The notes below the pieces were generated by a model. That model was not told where the DNA came from, did not search any database, and saw only the letters and a program-made list of their open reading frames with translations. From positions 237,742 through 301,741 of the forward strand of contig VZTI01001000.1 of NCBI GenBank assembly GCA_013397865.1: a stretch of DNA of 64,000 bases, in the 5' to 3' direction. The stretch is from Struthidea cinerea (lineage: Eukaryota; Chordata; Aves; Passeriformes; Corcoracidae). Both the position numbers and the translations under genes were made by a program. Of this stretch, positions 14,901-29,000 are shown in pieces; position 1 is the stretch's first letter; every line of letters begins with the position of its first letter.

Positions 14901-16728
14901 TGTGGTCAAACCTCGCTTGCTTTAAGATAGCTCACAGTCATGGGCCAGACGGACTTGTCTTGTTTCTTACAGTTCCAAAGACAGAATATACAAATACAAA
15001 TATAAAGACTTACAAGGCGCATCCTAAACTAAACAGAAGTTTAGGGAATGCAGCTTCTGTGGGGAGAGGTGCTAATTAGTGACACCAGTTCCAGCGCCCA
15101 GCAACAGACGGGTCTTACTGTAAATGAGTGGTTGGTCTGGAAAGACAATGCTCTGGGGAACCTGCAGGAGTTAGCCAGATTTAGTTACACCAATTGGTAA
15201 TAATCTGTGGACAATGAACACATAAGCTAGGATTTGTCAACTAATAATACAGACAAAATAACAATAGGATGTGCTTTGGAAAAATGACTGCAAGGTTGTA
15301 TCTTACTTTTCTTTTTTTTAGCAGTGTCATGGGGAAGTGATAGACATCCTTCTCTTGGCAACATTAGAAGAGAATTCGACAGCATTCTCTTCCCCAAAGC
15401 TGGAAATATTTTGTTGAAAAATCTCTGGTTTGCACACTTTGAATTTTCAAGCACAATCTTGATGTTTGCTAAGAAAATCAGACATTTCATACTTTTTTTT
15501 TCTATTCCCTGGATTCTTCATTTTCTATCAGGACAAAACCCTCCATTTGTTATCTGTAGTAACCAAACCTGGTGGACATATTTCTGGGATGTGGGACTTC
15601 TGGATTCCAAAGCAGAGTACAGTTTAAAATCGGCCTTCCCTATTTCAGTGAATGCCCTGCACCCTCTGGTGTTGGCTGTAACAACACAGAAGCTCTTACC
15701 TTGGCATTCCCTTTTGAGTGGCCCAAGTGGAGAGCTGCTCAATGGGCTGAAACATTTACTTTCCACTGAGCTTCCAGCTTGGCATGAGGATCCCAGTCAG
15801 GTCTCTGAAGGTTGCAGGCTCTCCCAAATGATGGAGAGCAGACAAATGGGCCCCAGTCCTTCTGTAGAGTCAGCCCCAAAGGATTAAGGTGGTTGGTAAG
15901 AAAGGAACACCTTTGTAAATAGACTTTTATGTACAATCTTTAATGAAATCCCTTAGGAGTCTAAATTAAGGAGGATAATTGTCACCACCTGTCAGTTTTA
16001 GAAGTTGAAAATGCAAAAAAAAAATTCTCCGGTCTGCTCTGTAGGGGAATAGCACCCCATCATTATCTTTCTTTTCCCTTTCCCCTTCAAATTTTTGGAG
16101 GTTTTGGGCACCTTCTATCTTCAGTGATCTGACTGCATCGAAGTGACAGAGCCACACCTCTTCTCTGACCACATATGTTTGTACCAGTTCAACTCTTCAG
16201 CTTATTTCAGGCTGCTGTAGATGGTTTCCTGATCATGACCTTTCAACAGCTTTTGAGGCCCTGTATTTTCTAGCAAATCCCAATGTGAAAGTTTAGGGAA
16301 GGAAAGTGGGTGTCAACGAAGCCATCCAGTTTTGCGTAGTGGGATATGAGGACCTTTAAGTCTCACAGGCATCCTGCTAAGGCCAGCAACACCCAGAAGT
16401 CAGCAGGTTCAGGCAGTAAGGAAAATTGTGGCAGATCAGAACTGTGGCTGACAGAAGAGCTGCATAGGCCAATGTCAGCCCCTGAAAACATGCTCTAGAG
16501 AGCCAGGGAGTAACAGTGCTCTATCCCCATGGGTAGTTGTCATGAATGAATGTTTTAAGGTCGCTTAAAGAATAAGCAGAGTCAGCAAGTGAAGCTTGGG
16601 AAATTGCCACAGCTCTTCATCTTTTCCTTCTTCCCAAAGACATAGCTATCAAACCACAACTCGTTTTATTTTATGGGATGAGCCTTTATTGAAATACTTG
16701 ACATTAAGTTCCTTTGCTGATGTACCTT

Positions 16729-16734
16729 TTTATT
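16729..16734 (-). promoter_or_regulatory. Candidate CPO polyadenylation signal AATAAA
   Basis: The plus-strand hexamer tttatt reads AATAAA on the coding strand, 58 bases past the CPO stop codon. Further AATAAA copies lie at 16685-16690 and 16665-16670, so the site used cannot be decided from sequence alone. Confidence 0.5.
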
Positions 16735-16791
16735 TTTGAGGGGACGTTGTATTTTTCATGTGAGTCTCTTTCTAGGTTCTCTAAGCTGTTG

Positions 16792-17060
16792 TTAAGAAAC
16801 AGTCCATGTAAGTACAATACTGAGGCAAAGGCTCAGGCCCAGGCTGCTGGAGGTCAGCACCACAGCCCCATCTGGGAAGTACTTCTTATCAACATAGTCT
16901 ATGATAGTTGTCACAGCCAACATAGTCTCCTCACATGTGGGCTGGATTTGGTTAGCAGGGAGAATAAATCCATGAGTACCCGTGTCTCGCAGTTCAAATG
17001 TGTAGGAGAGGGGAATGCCAATCGTATGGACCCAGTCCCGTGAGGAGCCTGAGTTACTGT
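16792..17060 (-). CDS. CPO: CPO exon 11 (terminal coding exon)
   Basis: Acceptor aaattcacag, then 269 nt to TAA. It begins by completing Y365 and carries SGSSRDW (R372 at specificity position 255), the catalytic glutamate in FELRDTG (E387), and the conserved IQPTCEET segment. After KKYFPDGA comes a Ser-rich stretch and then a leucine-rich hydrophobic tail (LGLSLCLSIVL) ending a few residues later, the layout of a GPI-anchor signal. Confidence 0.95.
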
Positions 17061-20000
17061 CTGTGAATTTAAAAATAGAGAGGAGATATTTGTATTAAGC
17101 ATGGTTCTTTGAAAATACTTCTTGCTATAGTTAATGCAAGTTTATACCAGAATCCCTGAACTAAGCAGTAACCATATATCACTGTGACACAGAGAACAGT
17201 TTCTAGGTGCTGTAATTCTTAACTATACTAAAAGTCTTCCATGGAGTTTCCTAACTGAGACAGTTCTTCATAAGATGGTATTGTACAATAGCAGGAGATG
17301 AGTTTCAGGGATTCTGTGGTTTTAGCATTTTAGTGTGACTAGTGTGGGGTACAAGATGGATTGGACCTTTGTCTGTTCTTGTACTGCATTTCCTACTTTG
17401 ATACTGACTAGAATTTATTTATTTTTTTAAGCATAATTTTGGTCAAATTTGAAAAAATTCTGGCTTCTCCCTGTATCTCTGTTCATTTTCCTCATGGATT
17501 GTTTTTCTTACCTATTCAGTGTAAGCACAAACCCTGGCAAAATGCAGTCCTAGGTACAGGCAAGTTGCCTTACAGTTACACTGCGTTGCTCATGCAGTCT
17601 GTTACTCAGAGACTGGCACTCGGGGACTGGCAGAGACAGCCACTGGAATATGCAAACCACATGGGTTCTGGAGCCAACTACCTACTGTTCTCACTGACTA
17701 GCGTGACTTATTGCTTACTGGGAAAATATTGGGTTTACTAGGCAGTCTCTAGGGCCCTCAATCCTCTTTGTAAAGGCTGTCATCTCATATTAGCTGTGAT
17801 GTGTTCGTGATGTGGCCATCCAGTCTATTAGGAACAGGGCTGAAACTGATATATTTCGCACAGAATTGCAAGCAGCTGCCATGTGATAATGTCTAATGGA
17901 GTAACTGTAGACCTGATTGGGATTTTAATTTTTGCTTGATTCCAGTGAAGACAAATAGGAGTTTTGCTGCTGACTTCAGCAGGGCCAGGATGATCTATCA
18001 CCAATCTCCTTCTGTCCCCTGTGATGGATCTGTGAGGAATTCGTGTAGGAACTAGCTTCTGATCGTTCCTGCAGTCAGCTTTATAACTTACAGAGTTATC
18101 TTGTATTCAAATGACTGCTGCTTACATTTGCAGCAAACTAGCCCTTTAAATATTCCTCTAAGTAGAAACTCAGCAAAACAGTACTTACTGATCCATGTGA
18201 CACAAGAATTCTTTGAAACACAGAGGGAAACATAAAAAAACTTACATAAAATTAAAGCTGTTGATCCTACTCTATAGCTGGTCCCATACTTTCCTGTCAA
18301 TGCAGCAGCTGCTTCCTTTGCAACTTGCATCTGGAGATTCAAAATAGGAACAGCATTGTCATCAGTGGCAGTACCTTTGGCAATTATTTTGAGTGGACCA
18401 AAATTTTTGTCTCTTTCAGCTTTACATATGATCAACTTTAAGTTTTGATATTACTTCAGGTCTTTAGAGGAACCCATTAGAAACATTTAGACAAATTGTT
18501 CTTGATTTTTTTTAATGCACATTGTGTTAAAATTTTAAAAATTACTCTGCTATTAGGTAGAGATGCTATTTGCTTTACTATAAAGCTAGAGCCTGTATTT
18601 TTGAGAATTAAGAGTCTGTGCTGTATAGCACACTGGTACTGACTACAGCAGTGTTTGACCTCTTACTCGTTTTATTGCCATAGACTCTGTATTCCACTAT
18701 CCTTAGAAACTGGGCCATAGACAAAATAAATGACTTCTCCAATGAAGACTTCTCCTGAATGACTTCTCATATGAAGTCCAAACCCAAATCCCTCATGCTC
18801 TTGACTAGTGTTTCAGCTACTGGAATCTTCATAAATACACACACTTAAATCTGGACTTAAATCAGAACACTAAGACACTGAGGGAAGAAGTACCCAGGAA
18901 ATAGGTACTTACTTTGCTCCCATTCTTCTGAGAGCATGTTTGGAATACCCTTTCTGGACAAAATCATGATAACTATATGTGTATAATGTGCTGGCATCCT
19001 AAAGTGCAAATTCATTCTTGTATGCAGCAAAAGTTGGTGCTCTTCTCCACTTACCTTGATGTGCATTAACCCTATCTGTAGTAGCTCAATTTTCCTGATT
19101 TAAGGTGAAGAGTTAGGATTTCTGAGACAAATAAACCTTACTGATGCTGAACAGAGAAGCAGTAACTCTGGGAGCCAAGTCCCTGAACAAGCCCAGCTCC
19201 TCTGAAGGAAAGGCAAGAGAGCAAGTAAAGTTGCACCACATGCTACTGCCTGTACTTGCTCTCTAAAAATGTAGAAGATGAAAGTTTTGCCCTACCAGTT
19301 CTTCATTGTTACTTGGAGGTTTAGTTGTGGAACCATATGGAGTGAGGATGAGCTGTCCATAGGAGTGAATTGTTAAATAGCACACAATGTCACTCTTCTT
19401 GCTTTTGATAAACTGAGCCACAGCTCTTGTCTCAGCCTCTGATTCTGGTCCAGATCCACAGAAGACATTACTGCTGCAGTTAAGAGATACACCAACACCT
19501 AGGGAGGAATACAAACACCGAATCAAAGCAGAAATATAGAACACCAGTTCAGAGGGAACTGGGAAATTTACCTTGTAGTGTTAAGGCATGTGTTTATGTG
19601 GGCAGGGGACTAGACAGCTGAGTGGGACTTTAGCATTACACTCAGTTGGTAGCAACTAAAATTTGCTACAAGACTGAAATATTTATTGCACGTTTACAGG
19701 ATGGCTGCAATGAAAACATTCTGACACCACCATAGTGTACCACACACCAGGGAAGCTTTGGAGGCTCCTTGAAATTCATGGCAAATGTAAATACTGGCTG
19801 TTAAGTGACTAACTCCTAGCATTCCTGCCTAGAGCTGATGCTTGCTCCTGCAGTGAGTTAGAGGTATAATTACATAAGAGCAATTTTCTGCTCACAAAAA
19901 TAAGTGCTGGTTGAAAGTCAGTGAGTTAGTATTTTGACAAACCAGGATTTTATTTTTGCATATGTCTTGATGACAACAAGATGAATATTCCTTTCTTATG

Positions 20001-23000
20001 GGACTACATTTTATTTCAGAAACTAGTTATTACTCTTGCTTTACATTTGTGTTCATGATCTGAAATACTTCAAACTTACTGCCCCAGGATGAGTTGAAGT
20101 TTCGGTTCAGATCTGTGCCATAGCAGGTGCCATTCTCATATAGAGAACGATTTTTCCTCCATAAACGGTCCTAAAGAAAAGTAACTTCTGTTACTTAATA
20201 AAAACTCAATGATCCATATGGTCCAGTCATAATATGGTGTAAATACTCCTCTATTTTCCACCTCTGCATTCTAGCTAACCCTGTTATTTTAAGAGTACAA
20301 CTCCGCGTGCATGGGTGACAAAGCTCAGTGACAGAACAATTCATCTACTACAGCCATGCTGTCATCTGCCACAAACCTGCATACACCCTGAAACAAGCCT
20401 CCTGACCTTTTTTTTTTTAAGTATGCTTCTTCTGTAGTACTCAACTGCTTCTTTGAAGTGTGGCACTCCTAAGCAAGACTTGGCATTGTGAGGGATAAGA
20501 GATGATACTATGTTTCAGATTCCAGAAGATTAAATCTTTTTTGTCAGCTAATATTCCTACTGCTCCTTGGTTCCCTGTTATACTCATGGCTATATTTGGC
20601 TCTGTGCAGACCTCAGTGCCCTGCCTGTGTGAGCTTCCCAGCTGAATTACTTGCGCATCCCTGTGCAGCATGCGGTATGCCTTAAACCTGCCAGGGAGCA
20701 AGCTGGGAGACAATCTGATCCACGTGGTGGTAGGCTGAACCTCTTGGGCCATCCCAAGTCCTGCATTAAAAGATGCTTCAACGGGGCACAGGAGCCTGGA
20801 AGCATGGTGAGAGTGGCTGAAGACCAACATTTTACATTATCCTCCGTATCAGAAAAGGAAGATTATTTGGGAGGGCACACCTATTTCAAAACCAAATAGC
20901 CCAATATTTGACCAATTCTCCTCCTGTCCCATGCAGAGATGCTAAGACCCATCTGTACTTGAGATCCTTTGTGAAGAATGAATGACTGTTCCAGACTTGC
21001 TTAACTCCATCAAGCAGACCTTGAGCTGTTATTGAAGAAGTAAGCCAATCCCCAGAAACACAAAAGCAATTGATCTTGTGGTTTTGTCTTCCCAAGGCTC
21101 ATGACATTTGCTAGGAATGTTTAGGTCTCCGATCTCAAATGACCACTGATTTTCCAGAAGAAACAAAATCTCTCTGGCTTGAGAGGATTTATGTGAATAT
21201 TGTCACTGTTTTCTGTTTAATTGCTATGGCTCTATCTAAAAACAGGCTGGGCACATCTAACTTTCAGTCTAGTTCCTGGATATCCACTACTTACTTTTTC
21301 CCAGGAATAGATGTAGCCATCAATGTTGAGGACTGGCAAGACATAGAGGTCCAAATTCTGCAGAAATCTGCTTATCTTCGGGTCAGATTTGTAATTTTGA
21401 AGAATCTGAAAGAAAAAATACAGAGCACTGAGCAGAGAATTTAGTGGTAATCACTGCAAAGAGAAAATTTAGAACTATCGTCAGGTGATCACTCACTTCT
21501 GGATATCACCATGGTATCCAACATCTGCTTGATCACCAGTGTGCCAGGTACTTTCTGTACACATGGAACATTGCTATATCACAGCTTAGAGTTTCTTTAT
21601 TTGAGGAGCACTGTGACTTTTTGGTATAGAAAGGCTTGATCCAACAGCCACTGTGTGAAAAGGAGAGGTTGATACCATGTTTTGGAAGGCTTTGGAAACA
21701 GTTCAGGTGGAGGAACTGGTGCACTAACTAATATTGTTCCATATCTCAGACTGTGATTTGGACTTTGGTCTCCACAGATATCTGTATTATATACTAATTT
21801 TGCAAATCACATTTTAACAGAAAAGCGTAATTCTTGGTACCACAATAGAGAAAAGAACTGAAGTATCCAAAGTGATATGGTTTTCTTATTACCTAAATGG
21901 AAGAGTAAGGACTCACTTCTTTTACAAACCACTGACAGAATGCTGGAGAGATCCATTCTCTGGCATGAATCCCACAGTCCAACCAAATTATCTTTTTGGG
22001 TTTATTTGATGGTTGACTGATCTGAGAGAATGTAAAAATGATAATTTAGAAACTGTTACATTACAATAAAATAACCTAATGTAATACAAGAAAGTAAAGG
22101 ATGTGCCTTGATATGCTGTTGAATCATGTGAGATTATTATTATCATTATTATTATTATTATTATTACTATTATTATTGCAGACATCTTTATGGCAAGCTC
22201 TTTTTCCTAATAACCCCAACTCTGTAGTATCACAAGGCATGAGCTTTCAGGTGTCTGTTGAGCAGAAGCATCAATAGAACAGTTAATAGAACAGTTTCTT
22301 TTTTTCCTTTCTCATTTGTATTAGTCGTTCACAGGAGTGGTTGTTCTTAGTTGAAGATTTTTTAATTATTACTTTTTTTAGAAGGGGAATCACAAAAAGG
22401 CAGGGAATCTAATACTACTCAGTGATAGGAATGGATTAGGCAATAACTAACCCAAATATTAAGACTGTGTTTTTTACTAGTGTGTCCAATAAAAAAAAGT
22501 CATGGAACACTGCTAGCAGAAAGGCTATTTGCTGTAAAAAGTAATAAAAATAACAAACCAGAAGTCTTTATCCTCACACACAGCTGTTGCCAAGCTACTT
22601 TCAGCTTGATTTGTATTTCTAAACAAGACTTCAGTTAAATTTGTTGTTTTCACTACATAATAGCAATAGCAAGCTCATTATGATAGTGTATGTGAAAGTT
22701 GGCAAATCTTACTGTAATGTAGAGGAGTAAAACCATCTCCTGTTATTCCAGTGAATTGGGATGAACGCTATCTTAGGAAACATCTGAATCCTGTCTTCTC
22801 CTGAGTACTTTTCTTTTTTTGTTAAGACGTGTTATTATTAAGGGACAGTTCCTCCCTTACCTGTAGATAATACATTGTTCGATTCTCAAATGTCTTCCCT
22901 AGGAAGTGCTGAGTCACCAGCTCACTGTTGTTCTTCTGGATCTGAGTCATCCATTGATAAATCTGAAATAGTTGCAAAGAATTATTGGTCCAAAGTGGGA

Positions 23001-26000
23001 GTTTCCTTCTCTTTCCCACTTCCATTTCCAGATAAAAGCATTTTCTTTTGTTTAGACAAGCCACTTTTTCCTCAGAGTTTATTTCAGTCTGTGATGTCAC
23101 AGGCATGGAAGGTGTTTCACATGCCTCTGTGCAAAGGCATGGTCGTATCTCACTGGGTGTTAAAAGAGAACATCACTGCAATGCAACATGGACACTCCAT
23201 TCGGGATCTCACTCAACATGCCCATCCTATTGGGCATCTTCCTGTTGAGTTCACCAGACACAAAGCCACACCATCAAATCTTCAAAACAGTATTACAGCC
23301 TCTTCCCTATCAGCACTGATTTTCCACCTCTGAGTCAGTAGCAGTCATCCTCAATGGGTAACTCAAACAAAACATACATGAGGGTTAACTGTGTTCTCTC
23401 ACTTTTATTATGCAGCTAGGAGAAAGAATTACCACCATGCGCTGCTTTTGTCCAGGTTTGCCAACATGTGTGGAACATGACGCCAAGAAGTCATCACTGC
23501 CCACCCCGATGACACTGTTTTCTCCTAAAATGTCAGAAACCTGCCTTTAAATTACTTCTTTCTAGAGATCTCCCAGTGTTCACCTCTTCTTCCTCACTGG
23601 GATTCCAGACACCACAATAGTCATTGCACTTCACATTTGGCTCAGCACCAAACAGACTGGGACTTAAATTAATAAATACTGGAGGTAAAGAATGACAGGG
23701 TAGAAAAGTAGCAAACCAATCAACTGAACCACAGAATATTATCTGCAAAACAGTGCAGCTGCTTCACACAGAGCATTTAGGTTTTAGTCAGTGAAGAATT
23801 GAGGATTTAATCAAAATCAGTGGCAAATCCATATGCAATTCAACCAGGATAAGATTCTAGTCAAAGAGCAAGGACAGATTATTCAAAGAAGAAAGCCAGA
23901 AAGAGGTCCTCTGACTTCAGCTGAGCTTTCTGCTAACACATAGTTGCCTGCTGTGGCATTTACAGAACAGAAAACAACAAAGAACACAAGCAGACTTAGG
24001 TTCTTCTTTACCTCTTCCATTGGATGATATTCGGTGTAGACATAACCTCCTGAGACCTGTCTGTGGCTGCTCCTCTCCCTTGGCATGCTCTGATCCACAA
24101 GTTTCTGTACGTCAGGTATTAGGACTCTGAAGGAAGGGGAAATGGGAGATAGAAGAGGAAACAATCCCAAACAGTTACTGCAGAACTACTATGGTGGGTA
24201 CTTTGCTTACATCAGCAAATGAAAGGATTTCACCTCTTCTGTTGTGAATTGCCTGGCAAAATCATCACCATCAGCATTATGGTTACTTTCATGTAAAACA
24301 AAGTTCAAAGTACTGAGATTTTCACAAGGTTTTAACAATAGTAATTTTTACCAGATTTTTAAGTTGTCAGTTTTCTACCAAGAAAAAAAAAGTTCAAGCT
24401 TTTCTTTTCTTCACCATTTCTATTTTTGAGAAAAACTCTGAAATTACCACCTTTTGGGAAAAAGAAGGGAAAGAGATAAATTTAACATTAGGGTTTCATT
24501 GTATTTTATTGAGACATTTTCAATTTGCAAAGATTTCACAGAAATATTCATTGCAATTTGCAAAAATCAGAACAAACCCCTTATTTCCTTCAAATAGCTC
24601 TTTTTGCTCTTTAGCTACAAAAATATCTCAGAAGTTAGTATAACACAGGCATGATTCCATGATCCAGGGAGTCAATAAAACCTTTCCCTTGGCTTCATTG
24701 GACTTTGGATCAGGAGCTGTTCTTCCTCACTGCAATCAGCCCCTTGAAACTGCTGCAAATCTGTGCACACTGTAAACGCTTGCGATAAGACAATTGCAAA
24801 GGTAGCTCAAACGCTGTTGATCTCAAATGCTGAGAGTGCTAACAGGCTTTTCTGCTGACAGTGGCACTGATCGGCATTTCTGGAGCCTGCACATAAGAAA
24901 CTTCTAAGAGTAGTTGCTGCTGACTTTCGCTCTGAGCTTTGATGTTTATTCACATCTAAACTTCAAACTAAAATTCAGGCAGTGAAAATTCCCATGAACG
25001 GAAACCACACACACAAAATACCTTATCAGTGCTCTGGAGAATTGAAACCACAGAGTCTGACACAGTTGGAATATTGATGTCCTTATTATAATTTGTCATT
25101 TATGTCTCTATCATTATATACCTAACTGTCATGTTACCTTCCCTGCATGTCAACTGCCTTCTAAAGGGTGGTTCCTGCTTTGAATCTGTTATAGGAACTT
25201 TGGTGCTATTATTGTTGTACTCATCTCAGCCTCTTTGCAGTACAAACCCAAAATTTTCATCTTGACTAATAATTACTCATCTCTTTCTTTAGAACCTGAT
25301 GTAAGGTAGATACAGTTCTGGCCAAGGGAAAACAAAGTTGAGCTGCTAATTTCAGTTTAGTATTTAAATTTCCACTAGAATCAGTTGAAACCATTAGAAA
25401 ATGAAGAGTCTTGACATAAATAAGAGGTTAAATTATCTTCTGGAACGTCGTCTAAGTACTGAATATCTAAACCTCATGCTAGATAATTTCTACTGGCTCC
25501 AACCTCAAAACTCTTTATCTCTGGTTGTCAGGATATCACACTTACTAAGGGAACTTGTCAGGCAAGATGCAGGATGTCAGGATCAGCTTTAACTCAAAAT
25601 AGCTTTGAAGTGACACCAATCCTCCTTAAACACATCTTTGACTGGTAAATGTTGGTGTATGTCCATAGACCATTTATCGTCAGCTCTGAATGACTACAGG
25701 GTTATTTATATTAAATACATTTAATTTGAATTAGCTACTGGTTACCTGAAAAAGTCAATTCCAAATGCAAACAGGACTGTATTTAATCCCATTTGCCTTT
25801 ATAAACACTCTTTGTATCTGGATTAGGTCTTCTGGTTGTAAATTAGGAAAGACATGTCTGGGTAGATATGATAATGCATCGTGGAACATTTGCATGTTGT
25901 GGCTCCCAGTTGTGTGCACAGTGGACACCTGCCACTGGGATCTGTGTCCCAAGCTGGGATGTCTCTGTTTGGCTGGATGGTGCCAGGAAGTTCTCACCAG

Positions 26001-29000
26001 CCTGGTGAAGGGGATAGGGGCAGAAAAATGAAGCTTCGAAGAAAGTGGCTGAACATTCACTTTGAAAGGTCTCTTCTCCAAACCAGAGGAGCTACAAGAG
26101 ATGGGGAAGGGAAAAGGAGACCTAGAGGCTGCTTCCCTGCAGTGACACCGATTAAACCTTCGGGCTCTCCAGAAGACCTTTCATTCAAATATCCACGCTC
26201 TCCAAGAGAAAAGCATGCTCCTATAAGTAGTGATTATACCAGGCTTGGCCTCTTGAGTTTAGACTAAAAAACTGAGTCATACATCCAAGTGCCATCCTCT
26301 CAGTGACCACTGAGAAAGCCACAGCAGGAAACGAGACAGATTGGGCTGTCTCATGTTCCAGCCCCAAATTCACAGTCCAGGACAGGTGGAAGGTAAATAA
26401 ATAGGACAGGGGGGCATGTGATTTTAAAGGTTCATACAGCATGTCTGCTTTAGCTGGTCAAGGTAAGTTGGAGGCATTTGGAACAAAGGTTGGGTCCTAT
26501 TGCCAGTACTTGCTGACTGTTTATCAGACAGGGCTTGGTCCTTTTCTGATAGCAAGGAAGATTATTGGAGCCATCCTTCCCCGTCAAGGTATTAGAGATT
26601 GTACCTGTAAGAGATCATATGCTGCTCTAAGCTGTCTTTCACCTCCTGCACCAGAGGGGCTGGGACCCTAATGTGCAGGTCTTCTCCAGCCCTGACGTGT
26701 TCAGGCAGTAGGGGCTTCCACAAATCCAGCTGTGCAGAGAAGAAAAAAATGCACAAATGAAGCCCTGTTTTCAGAATGACAAAAATATATTAAAGATAGA
26801 GTAGTTGTATGTCAACAAATGAAAGAAGTTTTCCTTCAAATTGTCCCTGTAACCCTCCAGTCATCTGTTTATAGAGCATGCAGCACAGGCATAGTGTTTT
26901 CATTGACTCAGGCACCACTGATAAGGAGCAGCACTTTCACAGAGCCATGCAAGGAAACTAACTTCTTCACATAAATTCCTTCAGGTAGTAGAAGGGCAAT
27001 TCCACATTACACTAAGAGAAAAAAAAAGTTAGATAAAGCTTTTTCTAGTTTAACCTTCATTCCTGTCCTAAGCTACATGCGTATCTGTTTTAAAGCCCAA
27101 GGCCCTGCTCTGCTCATTGGGCACATGTGGTTATTTTTACTTACCATTAAAGTACTGCAAAGAAGCTGAAGATGTTGGACTTGCTGAAGTGTTTCTGGCA
27201 CAATATGCAAAACCTGATCCCTGGAAATTCAGTAGAGAAACAAGATCAGTTTTAAAATCTGTTGAATTATCTGTGATTTCATAAGTCAAAAGGACTTCCT
27301 TCTTCATTCTACATGAAGGAAGACAGAGCATGTAACAGTGCTATTCCAACAAAAACACCTCTGAATTATGAATCTGTGGAATGTTTTAGCTGCAAATCGG
27401 ACTGAGTGATGCGACTTCTCTGTTGCTAGCGCATTAGCCACTCTGCTTCCTTGCCAGTGGCAGTTCTTTATTCACCATACCAGCTTCACAGAAGCCAACT
27501 GCTTGCATGAACCCTGATGTGTGTTTCTGCCTTTGCAGGACCAGGGCCAAAATGAGGGCATTGGTAATACATGTTTATTTGATGTCACTTTTTTTTCCCC
27601 TCACATTTGAGACTTATTCAATTATTCCAGATTAACTTTGTGCTTGGCTGGTTTATTTCAGCGTGCAGAAACTTTTGATCATCATTATAAATGAACATTG
27701 CTAAGAACTTGAGATGTCCACAAACTGCTTGTCATGAGAATAGCCAATTTATTCCAAAATAGTGAATATTGTTGTCTCTTTAACTGCATATTCCTACTCA
27801 ATTCACTTGAAATAAAGATTTCTAGTACAAAATCTATCATTTTATATTTTTAGAAAAGACACACAGAATCCAGTGTCTTAGTATATATTTTCATGAGATC
27901 CCATGAAATTTTCATCTACTACAGGCTCAATCTGATGAAAGTTTTTAAAGTTTACGAAGAACAAATTAAAATGGATGGAAATGCAGAAAAGGCAGATCAG
28001 TATGTTCTATTTAAAAAGCCCTTGTAGTTATTTCTGGGTTTTTTTTTCAGTGTTCATTCAGATCAGCTTTCCAGGACTGACAGCCAGTGTGATGTTTCTA
28101 GTGAAAGGGTTTCAGAGTGAGGAGTGGGTGTTAATGACTACATTGCATTCCTCAAAGGTGAGAGACCAGTTACCCGCAACTGATGAGATAGAATGGGGAA
28201 CCCTAGAAGCTTTCCTATTTGCTAGCAACCAAAAACTACTGCTTCACAGTCTATTTTAGTGACTTCAATGGATTCTTTACAGGACAAGTATAAAAAATGA
28301 ACATTTTACATTTTAAAGCTTTTGTAACAGAAATTCTTGTTGCAAAAGCAAGTTGTGGTCATTATAGTCATCAATATAATATGCTCTCATTCCTCTGAAC
28401 TGCAACTGCCATCTTTTGTGCTTCCATGCCGGAATGTACAATTATCAGCTTAATATACATACAAATAGAATTCACTATTCGTTCACTTTATCCCCAGAGA
28501 AATAGGGGGATTTGTGGTTTTTTTTACATCTCTCTGGAAAATACCACCTTTGCTGATTGAAAACTTGATAGTTAAAACAGACAGTTTACTACTGGTTTAT
28601 GAGATGCTGATAGCCCCATATCTATGGGGCAAAATGATTACATTTGCATTGCTCACAGCAATGGCACAACAGTCATGTTGTACAGATTGGTACAACAGTC
28701 ATTATATCCTTGTAATAAACCTTGTAGATGCAGGATAAACATCTTTGCTAGCAGAATAAACATCTCAGCTGCAGTTCAGAGTTTATTCTCTCTAAATGCC
28801 TAGGCTTGCTTTGTTCTTTGTCTATCAGGAAAGGAAACAATATCCTGTAATATCTTTCTATCCTCATTGACATTATGTCTTAATTACACCAAATCAGAGA
28901 AATTCCAGACAGTCAGATTGCTGCCAGATGGCCAGCTCTTATTTACTGATAAACCTTTCACAATAGCCAGTGTGGAGACAAACCATTTTTAATAGTAAAC

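Larger units (their letters stand above)
1..16663. other. Intergenic region, no gene recognised
   Basis: No exon of a recognisable family was found on either strand. Open frames here are short, mostly under 130 codons; the longest (15324-15887, plus) starts at GTG and resembles nothing I know. The region holds A-runs near 2813-2826 and 8897-8940, a pyrimidine-rich tract near 3121-3165, and two weak MIR-like SINE relics (near 3.9 and 5.7 kb). By synteny with human, KLF7 should lie beyond the left end, convergent with CPO, so part of this stretch could be regulatory DNA or a distal 3' UTR. The sequence alone does not show that. Confidence 0.6.

Noticed and set aside
15324..15887. 187-codon open frame, the longest in the left 16 kb
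   Set aside because: It starts at GTG, resembles no family I know, and has an ordinary intergenic context. Likely chance; an RNA-seq check would settle it.
18731..18775. Three copies of gacttctc in a row
   Set aside because: Short imperfect duplication in an intron with no sign of function.
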